A stretch of DNA of 64,000 bases, taken from positions 62,001 through 126,000 of the forward strand of contig NZ_JAHCQH010000016.1 in NCBI RefSeq assembly GCF_018449475.1, given 5' to 3'. The stretch comes from Ancylobacter radicis (lineage in GTDB: Bacteria > Pseudomonadota > Alphaproteobacteria > Rhizobiales > Xanthobacteraceae). Position numbers and translations under genes: made by a program. Under the pieces are notes generated by a model. That model was not told where the DNA came from and made no database searches. It saw only the letters and a program-made list of their open reading frames with translations. Positions 1 to 10,086 of this stretch are shown piece by piece (the first letter of the stretch is position 1; every line of letters begins with the position of its first letter).

Positions 1-794
1 CCCATGACCAGGCCGCCGACTTCCTCCTTGTAATAGGTCAGCCGGTCGGGATCGCGCAGGGTCGGCAGGTCCGGCGTCACGCCCTCGATCCGCTCGGTCA
101 CCATATACTGGTGCTGCACCGAGACGAGGGGGACATTAACGCCGGCCATGGCGCCGACCTCGCGCGCCCATTGCCCGGCGCAGTTCACCACGATCTCGCA
201 GGCGATGTCGCCGCGGTCGGTGCGCACTTTGGTGACGCGGCCCTTCTCCACGGTGAGGCCGGTGACGCGCGTGTCCTCGCAGATGGTGACGCCGTTCATC
301 CGCGCGCCCTTGGCGAGCGAGGCGGTGATGTCGGAGGGATTGGCCTGCCCGTCGGTCGGCAGGAAGGCGGCGCCGACAACATCCGACACATCCATCAGCG
401 GCCAGAGCTTCTGCGCCTCGATCGGGGTGAGCAGGTGCATCTCCAGCCCGAAGGAGCGGGCGGTGGTGGCCTGGCGCTTCACCTCGGTCCAGCGTTCGGC
501 ATTGCAGGCGAGGCGCAGGCCGCCATTCATCTTCCAGCCGGTGGCAAGGCCGGTCTCGGCCTCCAGCGTGCGGTAAAGCTTCACGCTCTCGCCTAGCAGC
601 TGGGTGATGCCGGCATTGGAGCGCAGTTGCCCGACTAGGCCGGCGGCGTGGAAGGTAGAGCCGGAGGTCAGCTTGTGCTTCTCGACCAGCACCGTGTTGC
701 GATAGCCGAGCTTGCCGAGGTGATAGGCGGTGGAGGCGCCGATAATGCCGCCGCCGATGATGACGATGCGGGCCTGCGTCGGGAAGGCGGCCAT
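1..794 (-). CDS. FAD-dependent dehydrogenase, dimethylglycine/sarcosine type (partial)
   Basis: The minus-strand frame is open from an ATG at 794 to the window edge, so only the N-terminal ~264 residues are visible. The product starts MAAFPTQARIVIIGGGIIGA, a Rossmann dinucleotide-binding fold (GGGIIG) followed by an acidic strand end and the 'TSGSTFHAAGL' segment typical of DAO-superfamily flavoproteins. This matches dimethylglycine/sarcosine dehydrogenase-like enzymes, which oxidatively demethylate N-methyl amines and often carry a C-terminal GcvT domain (not visible here). A GTGAGGA ribosome binding site precedes the ATG. The DeoR gene lies 96 bases upstream on the same strand and probably shares its transcript. 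Its place next to the TMA genes suggests N-methyl amine catabolism. The exact substrate is not determined. Confidence 0.8.
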   Translation of the reverse strand, partial: MAAFPTQARIVIIGGGIIGASTAYHLGKLGYRNTVLVEKHKLTSGSTFHAAGLVGQLRSNAGITQLLGESVKLYRTLEAETGLATGWKMNGGLRLACNAERWTEVKRQATTARSFGLEMHLLTPIEAQKLWPLMDVSDVVGAAFLPTDGQANPSDITASLAKGARMNGVTICEDTRVTGLTVEKGRVTKVRTDRGDIACEIVVNCAGQWAREVGAMAGVNVPLVSVQHQYMVTERIEGVTPDLPTLRDPDRLTYYKEEVGGLVM

Positions 795-890
795 CCGGTA
801 TTCCTCACGAGAAAGGGCTGTTGTCAGGAGCGTCTGTCGCGAGTCCGTGTCATGTCAACGAAAATCCACATGAAGCCGCATATAATGTGG

Positions 891-1658
891 CTATGCGTGC
901 TGATCGGCCGGAGTGACGATGGCGACGCCGGCCTCCAGGCATTGTGCGGCGAAGGCCTCGGGCGGGGCGCTGTCGGTCAGGACCGCATCGACCGCCGCCA
1001 GCGGGCAGACGGTGACGGAGGCCTCGCGGCCGAACTTGCTGTGATCGGCGATGACCCAGGTTTCCTCCGCCTGCGCCATGGCGGCGCGGGAAAACTCCGC
1101 CTCGAACAGATGAAAGTCGGCCAATTCGCCGGCCCGCGTGATCGCCCCGACCGAGAGCAGCGCGTAGCGCAGCTTGAACTGGCTGATGAAGGCGATGGCG
1201 GACGCGCCGAAGGCCGCCGCGTCCTCCCCGCCCAGTTCCCCGCCGGCCATGAAGACCCGGTTGCCGTTGCGCGAGGCGAGGCGATAGGCGATGTGCGCGG
1301 AATGGGTGACGATGGTGAGCCGCGAGCGGGCGGCAAGCGCGTCGGCGACATAGGCGGTGGTCGTGCCATTGTCGAGGAACAGGCTGTCGCCATCCTCGAC
1401 GCGGTCCTTCACCAGTTGCGCGATCCTGAGTTTGGCCTCCCGGTTCACCTGCATGCGGCGCTGGAACGGAGGTTCCTCGGCACGCTCCGGCAGCATGACG
1501 CCGCCATGGAACCGCAGCAGCGTGCCCTCCTCGATCAGCGGCTGGAGGTGGCGGCGGATGGTCTCGGTCGACACGCCAAGCCGCAGCGCGAGTTCCGTGA
1601 CGGAGCAGCTGCCGCTGGCGCGCACGGCCTGAAGAAGATCGCTTCGCCGCCTGGACAT
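891..1658 (-). CDS. DeoR/GlpR-family transcriptional regulator
   Basis: This 255-residue protein has an N-terminal DeoR winged helix-turn-helix (residues ~1-55, 'VTELALRLGVSTETIRRHL') and a C-terminal sugar-phosphate-type sensor domain (DeoRC) with the conserved 'LFLDNGTTTAYVA' loop. The frame extends upstream to 1712, but the ATG at 1658 is chosen because a strong GGAGG lies six bases before it. DeoR proteins usually repress neighbouring catabolic operons and respond to a phosphorylated metabolite. The downstream FAD dehydrogenase on the same strand is the obvious target. It is divergent from the GcvT-family gene at 1988. The effector is unknown. Confidence 0.87.
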   Translation of the reverse strand: MSRRRSDLLQAVRASGSCSVTELALRLGVSTETIRRHLQPLIEEGTLLRFHGGVMLPERAEEPPFQRRMQVNREAKLRIAQLVKDRVEDGDSLFLDNGTTTAYVADALAARSRLTIVTHSAHIAYRLASRNGNRVFMAGGELGGEDAAAFGASAIAFISQFKLRYALLSVGAITRAGELADFHLFEAEFSRAAMAQAEETWVIADHSKFGREASVTVCPLAAVDAVLTDSAPPEAFAAQCLEAGVAIVTPADQHA

Positions 1659-1987
1659 TGAGCCTCCGTCGCACGGCCCCGATTTGGGGCGGTCAATTCC
1701 ACACAATCCCACATCCTTAGCAAGGATCGGCGGATCCTTGTGGGGCTCGGAGCGAAAAGTGAGGCCGGCTAAAGGCCTTCCCAGCCGGATCGTTGCCGGG
1801 TCGCTTCATGGCGAGAAAAAGCGTTTCTCTTGGAGAAATTTTGTTGACAGCCTCAAAGGGCGATGCAAGCATCTTGACGGTGAGTTTGCGGTGCCGCGTG
1901 GCTAGTTGCGGCAACGGGGTCTCACTTTTCCAGTGAAAATGCCATCCATCGCGCTGCAGGCCTCGGTGAACGAAGGTTTCCTCAGAT
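1659..1987. promoter_or_regulatory. Divergent control region with two palindromic operator-like sites
   Basis: This 329-base gene-free stretch separates the DeoR gene (minus) from the GcvT-family gene (plus). It holds two interrupted palindromes: TTTCTCTTGGAGAAA at 1824-1838 and TTTTCCAGTGAAAA at 1926-1939. A TTGACA (-35-like) lies at 1844-1849, just after the first palindrome, for plus-strand transcription; no good -10 element is obvious. The second palindrome shares 10 of 12 core bases with a site in the tmm/dmmA control region. A GAAGG ribosome binding site precedes the ATG at 1988. Binding by a particular regulator is inference. Confidence 0.5.
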
Positions 1988-3115
1988 ATGACCGCTGCAT
2001 TCCCTCGCAATTCCATTCTGAACGAGCGGCATGTCCAGCTCGGAACCAAGTTCGAATCCGCGTGGAACGGGATGCCGCTTCCGCAATTCTATGCGACCGA
2101 CCCTTATGAGGAAGTCGCCACCATCCGCTCCAAGGCGGGGCTGATCGACGTCTCCTCGCTCAACCTCGTCAATGTCACCGGCCCGGACGCGGTGGCGCTG
2201 CTCAACGCGGTGCTGACCTCCGATATCGCCAAGATGAAGCCGGGCCAGTCGGCCATCAGCAACATCGTCGACGAAGACGGCTGTCTGATCGACGACGTGC
2301 TGGTCTATTGCAACGGCCCGGCCGATTTCCGGCTCTCGCATGGCTCGGGCAAGCTGGAGGAGGTGCTGGCGGAGTTCAGCGCCGGGCGCGATGTCACGGT
2401 CGCCAATGATGGCGACACGCATGTGCTGTCCCTTCAGGGCCCGCTGGCGCTGGAGATCCTCAAGCCCCATGCCTCGATCGACCTCACCACGCTCAAATAT
2501 TTCGAGCACGCCCCGGCAACGCTGTTCGGTCGGGAGGTCACGCTGGCGCGCGGCGGCTATTCGGCCGAGCGCGGCTATGAGGTGTTCAGCACGGCGGCCG
2601 ACACCGTGTTCATCTGGGATTCGATCCTCGCGGCCGGCAAGCCCTATGGCGCCATGCCGGTGTCCTGGCAGAGCCTCGACATCGTCCGCGTCGAGGGCGC
2701 GCTGCTGTTCTTCCCTTATGACATGCCGAAGGGCGACGAGACCCCCTGGGAGGTCGGCGCGGACTGGACGGTGGATCTCGACAAGCCGTCCTTTCGCGGC
2801 AAGGAGGCGCTGATCCGCCGCAAGAGCGAGGCGCGCGTCGTCCAGCGCGGCATGGAGATCGACCATCACGAGCAGATCGAGCCCGGCGCCAAGCTGGTCA
2901 AGGACGGCGTGGAGGTCGGCTCGCTCAACTCGTCGATCTACAGCCGGCACCTGATGCGCTCCATCGCGCTGGTGCATGTGGTGCCGGAACTGGGCGCCTT
3001 CGGCACGGAGTTCGAGGTGGTCGGCCCGCAGGGCACGTTTATCGGTCGGTTGGTCAAGACGCCGTTCTACGACCCGCTGCGGCTGAGGACGCACCCGCTC
3101 GAGGAGCGGGGCTGA
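1988..3115 (+). CDS. GcvT-family aminomethyltransferase (candidate DmmD / oxidative demethylase delta subunit)
   Basis: This 375-residue protein is a stand-alone tetrahydrofolate-dependent aminomethyltransferase of the GcvT/YgfZ fold. It shows the usual 'AGLIDVSSLNLVNVTGPDA', 'NIVDEDGCLIDDVLV' and 'ARGGYSAERGYEVF' segments and a C-terminal barrel domain (~280-370). Such proteins pass one-carbon units released by oxidative N- or S-demethylation to tetrahydrofolate. In known dimethylamine monooxygenase (dmmDABC) and heme-dependent oxidative N-demethylase operons, one subunit is a GcvT-like protein of about this size. Here dmmABC sits 4.3 kb away, and this gene has its own promoter region with a similar operator-like palindrome. 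Assignment as DmmD is therefore plausible but not proven; DMSP demethylase-like or other GcvT paralogues are alternatives. Confidence 0.8.
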   Translation: MTAAFPRNSILNERHVQLGTKFESAWNGMPLPQFYATDPYEEVATIRSKAGLIDVSSLNLVNVTGPDAVALLNAVLTSDIAKMKPGQSAISNIVDEDGCLIDDVLVYCNGPADFRLSHGSGKLEEVLAEFSAGRDVTVANDGDTHVLSLQGPLALEILKPHASIDLTTLKYFEHAPATLFGREVTLARGGYSAERGYEVFSTAADTVFIWDSILAAGKPYGAMPVSWQSLDIVRVEGALLFFPYDMPKGDETPWEVGADWTVDLDKPSFRGKEALIRRKSEARVVQRGMEIDHHEQIEPGAKLVKDGVEVGSLNSSIYSRHLMRSIALVHVVPELGAFGTEFEVVGPQGTFIGRLVKTPFYDPLRLRTHPLEERG

Positions 3116-3125
3116 AATCCCTCGT

Positions 3126-3366
3126 TGTCATCCCGGACGGCCAAAGACCGATCCAGGATCGTCGGCAGGAGGGGCGCGTGGGTCCCCCAGAACACTCCCC
3201 CAGAACACCGTCATGCCCGGGCTTGTCCCGGGCATCCACGTCTTGGGCTGGGTGCGGCGGAAGGAAGTCATGGATGGCCGGGCCACGCCCGGCCATGACG
3301 GTGCGCGGGTGGGGAGGGGCGTCATACGATCCCGGCTCTGCGCTGCGCTTTGGCCGGGATGACGCA
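3126..3366. repeat. Nested intergenic palindromic repeat element
   Basis: The 316-base gap between the convergent genes at 3115 and 3432 is mostly one composite repeat. An outer imperfect inverted repeat (TCATCCCGGACGGCCAAAG near 3128; CTTTGGCCGGGATGACG near 3350) encloses two inner palindromes: TGCCCGGGCTTGTCCCGGGCA near 3212 and a GGCCGGGCCACGCCCGGCC core near 3275. The 'catgcccgggcttgtcccgggcatccacg' type of unit is a dispersed extragenic repeat known from many Hyphomicrobiales genomes. No coding potential is seen. Confidence 0.7.
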
Positions 3367-3375
3367 ATAGGATGT

Positions 3376-3409
3376 GACGAGGCCGGAGTGCTCTCGCTCC
3401 GGCCTTGTC
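3376..3409. terminator. Hairpin between convergent genes
   Basis: GACGAGGCCGGAG at 3376-3388 pairs with CTCCGGCCTTGTC at 3397-3409 across an 8-base loop. It lies just beyond the 3' ends of the GcvT-family gene (plus) and tdm (minus), so it can end transcription from both sides. A modest T-rich tail follows on the plus strand. Confidence 0.6.
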
Positions 3410-3431
3410 GTTTCAGTCTCTTCGCGCCCGC

Positions 3432-5726
3432 CTACGCCCGCACGCGGCTTTTGGCCGGGTCGTAATGCGGGAAGGGGACGATGCTGGCCGTGATGCGCTT
3501 GGCGTGGCCGTCGAGCTTGCCGATCTCGATACTGCCGCCCGCCTCCGCCAGGCTCACATCAAGCCGGGCCAGCGCGATGATGTGCCCGAGCGTCGGGGAG
3601 CGGGTGGCGCTGGTGATGACGCCGATCTGCGCGCGGCCGTTATAGATCGGGTCGCCATGGCCGACCGGCTCGTTGCTCTCGAAGGCGAGGCCGACCAGCT
3701 TTCGTGACGGGTGGGCGCGCCGGCGGGCGAGGGCCTCCTTGCCGATGAAATCATCCTGCTTGGATTCCGGCACGGTGAAGCCGATGCCGGCCTCGAACGG
3801 GTCGGTCTGGTCGCAGAATTCATAGCCGGCGAAAGCCAGCCCCGCCTCGATCCGGACCATGTCGAGCGCCAGCAGGCCGAGCGGTTCCAGCCCGTGCGGC
3901 GCGCCGGCCTCCATGAGGGCGTCCCACAGTTCCACGCCGCGGCTGGGATGGCACCAGATCTCGAAGCCGAGTTCGCCGGTATAGCCGGTGCGCGAGACCA
4001 TGACGGGAATGTCCGCCCCGGTCTTGGTGGTGACCTTGCCGATTGTGAAGCGGAACCATTTCAGCTCATCGGCGCTCGGCTGGTGCGCCGGCGTGGTGAG
4101 GATGTCGCGCAGGATGTCGCGCGATTTCGGGCCTTGCAGCGCGAGATTGTGCAACTGGTCGGTGGAGGATTTCACATGGACGTTGAAGCCATGCTCCGCC
4201 GCCAGTTCGCGCAGCCACACGCCGCAATAATCATCGCCGCAGACCAGGCGGAAATTATTCTCGGCGAGGCGGAATACCGTGCCGTCGTCGAGCATGCCGC
4301 CATGCTCGTAGCACAGCGCGGTGTAGACCACCTGGCCGACCGCGAGCTTGCGGATGTCGCGGGTGACGGCGAGCTGCACCAGCCTTTCCGCGTCCGGCCC
4401 GAGGATCTCGAACTTGCGCAGCGCCGAGAGGTCCATCACCACCGCGCGCTCGCGGCAGGCCCAATATTCGGCGATCGGCCCGGCCGAGGAGAAGCAGTCC
4501 GGCAGCCAGAAGCCGCGATAATCGACGAGTTTGCGGGTGAGTGCCGAGGTGCGGGCATGGAAGCCGGTCTCGCGCGTCAGCCGCGGGGCGGAATCGGGCG
4601 TCATGCGGTGGGCGATCCCTCTGGAGAAGCTGTTGGCGCCGTCATAGACGCGCACATGGATGTCGGTCGGGTGCCAGGCATTGGAGGCGTCGATATCGTC
4701 CGCGCAGGAGGAGGAGGCGCAGACGAGATCGGTGAGCGCGCGCAGCAGCACATAGTCGCCGGGGCGTGACCAGGGTTCGTCCATGCCGATGCGGTCGCCC
4801 GGCGAGACGAAGGTGTTGTAGAAGAAATTCACCGCCGGCCAGCCCATTTTCGGGGCGATGCCATAGGGCTCCAGCGCGCGGTTGAAATTGTCCGTGCAGT
4901 TGTCGTGGCCGGGATAGCCCATGTCGTCGTAATATTTGGCGTTGCAGGCCAGCATGAAGGTGTCGTGCCGACCGACCGTGTCGCGGATCACCTCGACCAG
5001 AGCGGTCTGGTCTTCGTCGAAATATTTCGAGTGCAGGCCGGGGCCTGGGCTGGCCGAGCCCATCAGCGTGCGGGTGGTGGTGGGGTCCAGCCCCTTCTCG
5101 CGGCCTGACCTGAGCTTGGCGGCGTCAAAAGCGAGGAAGTCCGAGCATTGCTGCCCGTCCACGTCGATGATCTGGATGTAGTCGCCCGCCTTCACCTCAT
5201 AGGCGCTGGCCGAGGCGGCGCGGATGCGCAGATCGAGCTTGGGCTCAGTGAGCGGCGGCGGCACCGTGCCGCTGGAAGGCGCGGCGGGCTCGATCTCGAC
5301 GATCAGATCGGTCGGCGCGTCCTGCGCGCCCGGGTCCATCGGCCCGCCGGGCGCCAGCAATACGCAGCGCAGGGGCGTGGTGGCCGTGAAATGGAGGTGG
5401 GCGCCGGGCGCCGTGCCCTCCGTGAACAGCACGAGGCCGGGGCCGTCCGTGCCGAGAAAGGCGCGGGCCGGCTCCGGCAGAGCATCGCCGGGGGCGGAGG
5501 CCAGACCTTTCAGTTCTTCCGGCAGGTCGCATGATGTGCCGGCGCCGGTGGGTGCGAGGAACAGGAGGCCGGGCTGGCCGCCTTCCGGGTCCAGGATATG
5601 GGCGCGGTCACCCGGCTTCAGTTCGAAGCTTATGAGGCCGCCGCCCGGCGCGACATGGCGCTGGCGCGCCGGGTTGAGGCGCCGCACGCCGTCCTTGCCG
5701 ATGGCGGGCGCGAACGGAAGGTTCAT
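3432..5726 (-). CDS. tdm: Trimethylamine N-oxide demethylase (TMAO aldolase)
   Basis: This 764-residue two-domain protein has an N-terminal DUF1989/urea-carboxylase-associated region (~1-385) and a C-terminal GcvT-type tetrahydrofolate-binding region (~390-760). It is the architecture of Tdm, which splits TMAO into dimethylamine and formaldehyde (EC 4.1.2.32). The DUF1989 part contains three cysteines, C261, C277 and C341 (spacing C-x15-C-x63-C), agreeing with the zinc-ligand spacing I recall for Methylocella silvestris Tdm. The C-terminal half has 'SRTGYTGELGFEIW' and 'LLALDMVRIEAGLAFAGYEF', typical of GcvT. It lies 39 bases after tmm on the same strand, so tmm-tdm form an operon. Formaldehyde released by the N-terminal half could be captured by folate in the C-terminal half. 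Confidence 0.92.
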   Translation of the reverse strand: MNLPFAPAIGKDGVRRLNPARQRHVAPGGGLISFELKPGDRAHILDPEGGQPGLLFLAPTGAGTSCDLPEELKGLASAPGDALPEPARAFLGTDGPGLVLFTEGTAPGAHLHFTATTPLRCVLLAPGGPMDPGAQDAPTDLIVEIEPAAPSSGTVPPPLTEPKLDLRIRAASASAYEVKAGDYIQIIDVDGQQCSDFLAFDAAKLRSGREKGLDPTTTRTLMGSASPGPGLHSKYFDEDQTALVEVIRDTVGRHDTFMLACNAKYYDDMGYPGHDNCTDNFNRALEPYGIAPKMGWPAVNFFYNTFVSPGDRIGMDEPWSRPGDYVLLRALTDLVCASSSCADDIDASNAWHPTDIHVRVYDGANSFSRGIAHRMTPDSAPRLTRETGFHARTSALTRKLVDYRGFWLPDCFSSAGPIAEYWACRERAVVMDLSALRKFEILGPDAERLVQLAVTRDIRKLAVGQVVYTALCYEHGGMLDDGTVFRLAENNFRLVCGDDYCGVWLRELAAEHGFNVHVKSSTDQLHNLALQGPKSRDILRDILTTPAHQPSADELKWFRFTIGKVTTKTGADIPVMVSRTGYTGELGFEIWCHPSRGVELWDALMEAGAPHGLEPLGLLALDMVRIEAGLAFAGYEFCDQTDPFEAGIGFTVPESKQDDFIGKEALARRRAHPSRKLVGLAFESNEPVGHGDPIYNGRAQIGVITSATRSPTLGHIIALARLDVSLAEAGGSIEIGKLDGHAKRITASIVPFPHYDPAKSRVRA

Positions 5727-5765
5727 GGCGTCGTTCCTCTGTCCGTTCCTCGGGCGACGGTTCGC

Positions 5766-7446
<1,681 letters not shown>

Positions 7447-8052
7447 ATGCTCATTTCGAACATCAAGAGCCGGCCCGTCTATGAGCGCCTCCGGCTGGAC
7501 GGCGCCGGGCGGCGCCATCTCGTCGTCTCCGACGCGCCGCGCGATCTGCCGGAGGTGATCGACGGCGTGGAAAGCGCCGGGGGGCTGCTCGGCTACTGGA
7601 TGGTGGCGTCGACCGCCACGGTGGATGGCCAGCCGCAGACGGCAAGCGCCGGCGGCAATGCCGGTGAGGTCGAGACGCGGGCCTTCCGCGCCGTGTCGCA
7701 CCTGATGGACCGGCTCACGCACCGGCTGGCGCAGGAAAGCGTCGGCTTCCGGCTCTACGCCATTGGCGAGGAAGGCTTCATCTGGGAGATCGCGCGTCTG
7801 GCGCGGGAGGCGGGTCTGGAGAGCTATGAATGCCAGACCGCCCACGCCGGCTCGATGCGGCGCAAGGTGTTCTGCGTTCACTGCAAGACCATCACCTCCG
7901 GCGTCACCACCAGCCTCGTCGCTTGCGATGGCTGCGGCGCACATCTGGTGGTCCGCGACCATTTCTCCCGCACGCATGCCGCCTTCATGGGCGTGCTGGC
8001 CGATGCCGAGGCGCCGGGCGACCTGCCGCCGGTCGAGGAGCTTTTTCCATGA
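7447..8052 (+). CDS. dmmA: Dimethylamine monooxygenase small zinc-ribbon subunit (DmmA family)
   Basis: This 201-residue protein has a C-terminal zinc-ribbon-like motif, C-x2-C-x13-C-x2-C ('VFCVHCK...VACDGCGAHL', ~residues 140-160), and 'AGSMRRKVFCVHCKTITSG' as a signature. The N-terminal ~130 residues include a single-domain region that ends in 'RLYAIGEEGFIWEIARLARE'. This matches the small subunit annotated as DmmA in dmmDABC operons, which encode the oxidative demethylase converting dimethylamine to methylamine and formaldehyde. It is the first gene of dmmABC and overlaps dmmB by four bases (ATGA), which implies translational coupling. Subunit naming follows operon order. Confidence 0.82.
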   Translation: MLISNIKSRPVYERLRLDGAGRRHLVVSDAPRDLPEVIDGVESAGGLLGYWMVASTATVDGQPQTASAGGNAGEVETRAFRAVSHLMDRLTHRLAQESVGFRLYAIGEEGFIWEIARLAREAGLESYECQTAHAGSMRRKVFCVHCKTITSGVTTSLVACDGCGAHLVVRDHFSRTHAAFMGVLADAEAPGDLPPVEELFP

Positions 8053-8999
8053 TGGGTCAGACCCTGAAGCTGCGCGTCGCCTCGGCGGTGACGCTCGCCC
8101 CGACGCTCAAGGCCTTCCGCTTTGTGCCGGCCGAGGGTGGTCTGGTGCCAGCCTCCGGGCCCGGCGCGCATCTGCGCCTGTTCCTGCGCGATGGGGACAA
8201 GGTGCACAGGAACGCCTATTCGCTGATCGCCAACCCGGATGACCGCAGCCATCTCTCCATCATCGTGCGCCGGGTCGCGGCCTCGAAGGGTGGTTCGGCC
8301 TTCCTGCATGAGCAGGTGAGGGAGGGCGATGTGATCGAGGCCGGGCTGCCGGCGAACCTGTTTCCCGTCATCCGCACCGCCCGCCGGCATTTCATGGTGA
8401 GCGGCGGCATCGGCCTCACGCCCTTCCTCGCCTATATCGCCGCCTTCGAGGCGGGCGGAACGCCCTGGGAACTGCACCATTTCTGCCGACCGGACGAGCG
8501 CGGCGTGTTCGAGGCGCTGCTCGATCCCTATGCCGGCACGCGTGTCCACATCCATAGCGGCGGCACGCTCGACGTGCTCGACGGCCCGCTCAGTCACCAG
8601 CCGCTCGGCACGCATGTCTACACCTGCGGGCCGGACGCGTTGATGACCGGTGCGCTGGAGCGGGCGGCGGAGCTTGGCTGGCCCAAGGCACGGCTGCATT
8701 CGGAATCCTTTGGCGGCGCGGTGGCGGGGGGCGCGCCCTTCATCGCCGTGCTGCGCCGTTCCGGCATCGAGGTCGCGGTGGATGCCGAGACCGGGCTGCT
8801 GGATGCCATCGAGGCGGCGGGCGTCGAGGCGCCGTGCCTGTGCCGCGGCGGGGCCTGCGGCCAGTGCCTGATCGAGGTGGCTGACGGCGTGCCCGAGCAC
8901 CGCGACCATTTCCTCGATCACGAGGAGCGCGCCTCCAACCGCTTCATCATGACCTGCGTGTCGCGCTCGAAGACGCCGCGCATCGTTCTCGATCTCTGA
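8049..8999 (+). CDS. dmmB: Dimethylamine monooxygenase reductase subunit (ferredoxin-reductase fused to [2Fe-2S] ferredoxin)
   Basis: This 316-residue phthalate-dioxygenase-reductase/VanB-type protein delivers electrons to the heme subunit. The N-terminal FMN-binding barrel and middle NAD(P)-binding domain ('FMVSGGIGLTPFLAYIAAFE', 'VYTCGPDALMTGALERA') are followed by a C-terminal plant-type ferredoxin. The cluster ligands appear in 'CRGGACGQC' plus a distal Cys in 'FIMTCVSR'. The frame is open further upstream to 7830, but the ATG at 8049 overlaps the dmmA stop as ATGA and fits the family N-terminus. It is followed after 13 bases by dmmC. Confidence 0.88.
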   Translation: MMGQTLKLRVASAVTLAPTLKAFRFVPAEGGLVPASGPGAHLRLFLRDGDKVHRNAYSLIANPDDRSHLSIIVRRVAASKGGSAFLHEQVREGDVIEAGLPANLFPVIRTARRHFMVSGGIGLTPFLAYIAAFEAGGTPWELHHFCRPDERGVFEALLDPYAGTRVHIHSGGTLDVLDGPLSHQPLGTHVYTCGPDALMTGALERAAELGWPKARLHSESFGGAVAGGAPFIAVLRRSGIEVAVDAETGLLDAIEAAGVEAPCLCRGGACGQCLIEVADGVPEHRDHFLDHEERASNRFIMTCVSRSKTPRIVLDL

Positions 9000-9012
9000 C
9001 CGGAGCCGCGCC

Positions 9013-10080
9013 ATGACCATCCAGTTCAAGCCGGACGAGACCTTCCGCGAGGATTTCACCTATTCGAACTCCGACGCGGCGGTGCTGCGCTTCCCGTTTC
9101 CCTTCCCCGAAGACGTCTACATGTACTCGGTGAACATCGAGCCGCATGTGCCGGGCGGGCCGACCCCGGCCTTCGACAACCCGTTCGATGTCGACGAGCA
9201 CTATGTCGCCGAATGCCGCGAGCGGGCGAAGGTGCTGGAACAGGATCCCAGCCGCTGCAAGGTGCTGCCGCACATGATGGCGGCGCAGTGGGACACGCTG
9301 GAACTGATCATGGAGAGCTTCGCCGCCTCCTATCCCGCGCATTTCACGCTGACCCGCGAGGGCACGAACTGGACCTGGGAGAACCGCCCGCTCGGCATCC
9401 GCGACAGCTTCGTCTTCGGCGATGCCTCGACGTTGCCGCTGCCGCCCTTCGAGTACATCACCCGGCAGGCGCAGGGCGACTTCACCCTGCAGGACCAGCG
9501 CGAGGACAATCTGTTCGTCGATGGCGGCATGGTGACGACGCAGGCCGACTGGTCGATGGACTTCAATGTCGGCATGACCTTCCACCAATGGCACGGCCCG
9601 GTGCCGCTGGCCCATGAGAAGGGCGTGTTCGACCGGGCGCTGAAATTCCTGCTGCGGCTTCAGTTCGGGGCGCCGGTGCGGCGGCTCAACTGGACCATGA
9701 CGGTCAATCCGCGGCTCGACACCAGCCCGGAGAACTACCCGCAATGGGGCCCGGACCGCACCACGCTGACGGCGGACAATATCGGCGCCAAGCTGCATCT
9801 GCGGGTGGAACTGCAGTCGCTGTTCCGCCTGCCGCGCTCCAACGCCATTCTTTTCGGCATACGCTGCTATCTGTGCAGCATAGAGGATCTGGCGCGCGTG
9901 GAGGTGTGGGGCAAGCGCCTGCATCGCGTGCTGCGCGACCTGCATCCCGACATTGCCGATTACAAGGGTACGACCCGTTATCGCGATCTGGCGGTGGCCT
10001 ATCTCGCCGCGTTTGACGATGGCGCCGCCTTGCCGAGCGGCACGGCGCCCCGGCAGGCCACCTTGCCGCCCAAGGGTTGA
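9013..10080 (+). CDS. dmmC: Heme-dependent oxidative N-demethylase subunit (DUF3445 family)
   Basis: This 355-residue protein belongs to the DUF3445/HODM-alpha family, whose PAS-like domain binds heme and carries out oxidative N-demethylation of dimethylamine. Recognisable segments include 'REGTNWTWENRPLGIRDSFV', 'QREDNLFVDGGMVTTQADWS' and the late 'NAILFGIRCYLC'. It works with the reductase DmmB and the small DmmA subunit, and probably a GcvT-like partner at 1988 that channels formaldehyde to folate. Six bases separate its stop from the regulator at 10087, so dmmABC and the regulator appear to share a transcript. Confidence 0.88.
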   Translation: MTIQFKPDETFREDFTYSNSDAAVLRFPFPFPEDVYMYSVNIEPHVPGGPTPAFDNPFDVDEHYVAECRERAKVLEQDPSRCKVLPHMMAAQWDTLELIMESFAASYPAHFTLTREGTNWTWENRPLGIRDSFVFGDASTLPLPPFEYITRQAQGDFTLQDQREDNLFVDGGMVTTQADWSMDFNVGMTFHQWHGPVPLAHEKGVFDRALKFLLRLQFGAPVRRLNWTMTVNPRLDTSPENYPQWGPDRTTLTADNIGAKLHLRVELQSLFRLPRSNAILFGIRCYLCSIEDLARVEVWGKRLHRVLRDLHPDIADYKGTTRYRDLAVAYLAAFDDGAALPSGTAPRQATLPPKG

Positions 10081-10086
10081 TCGTTG

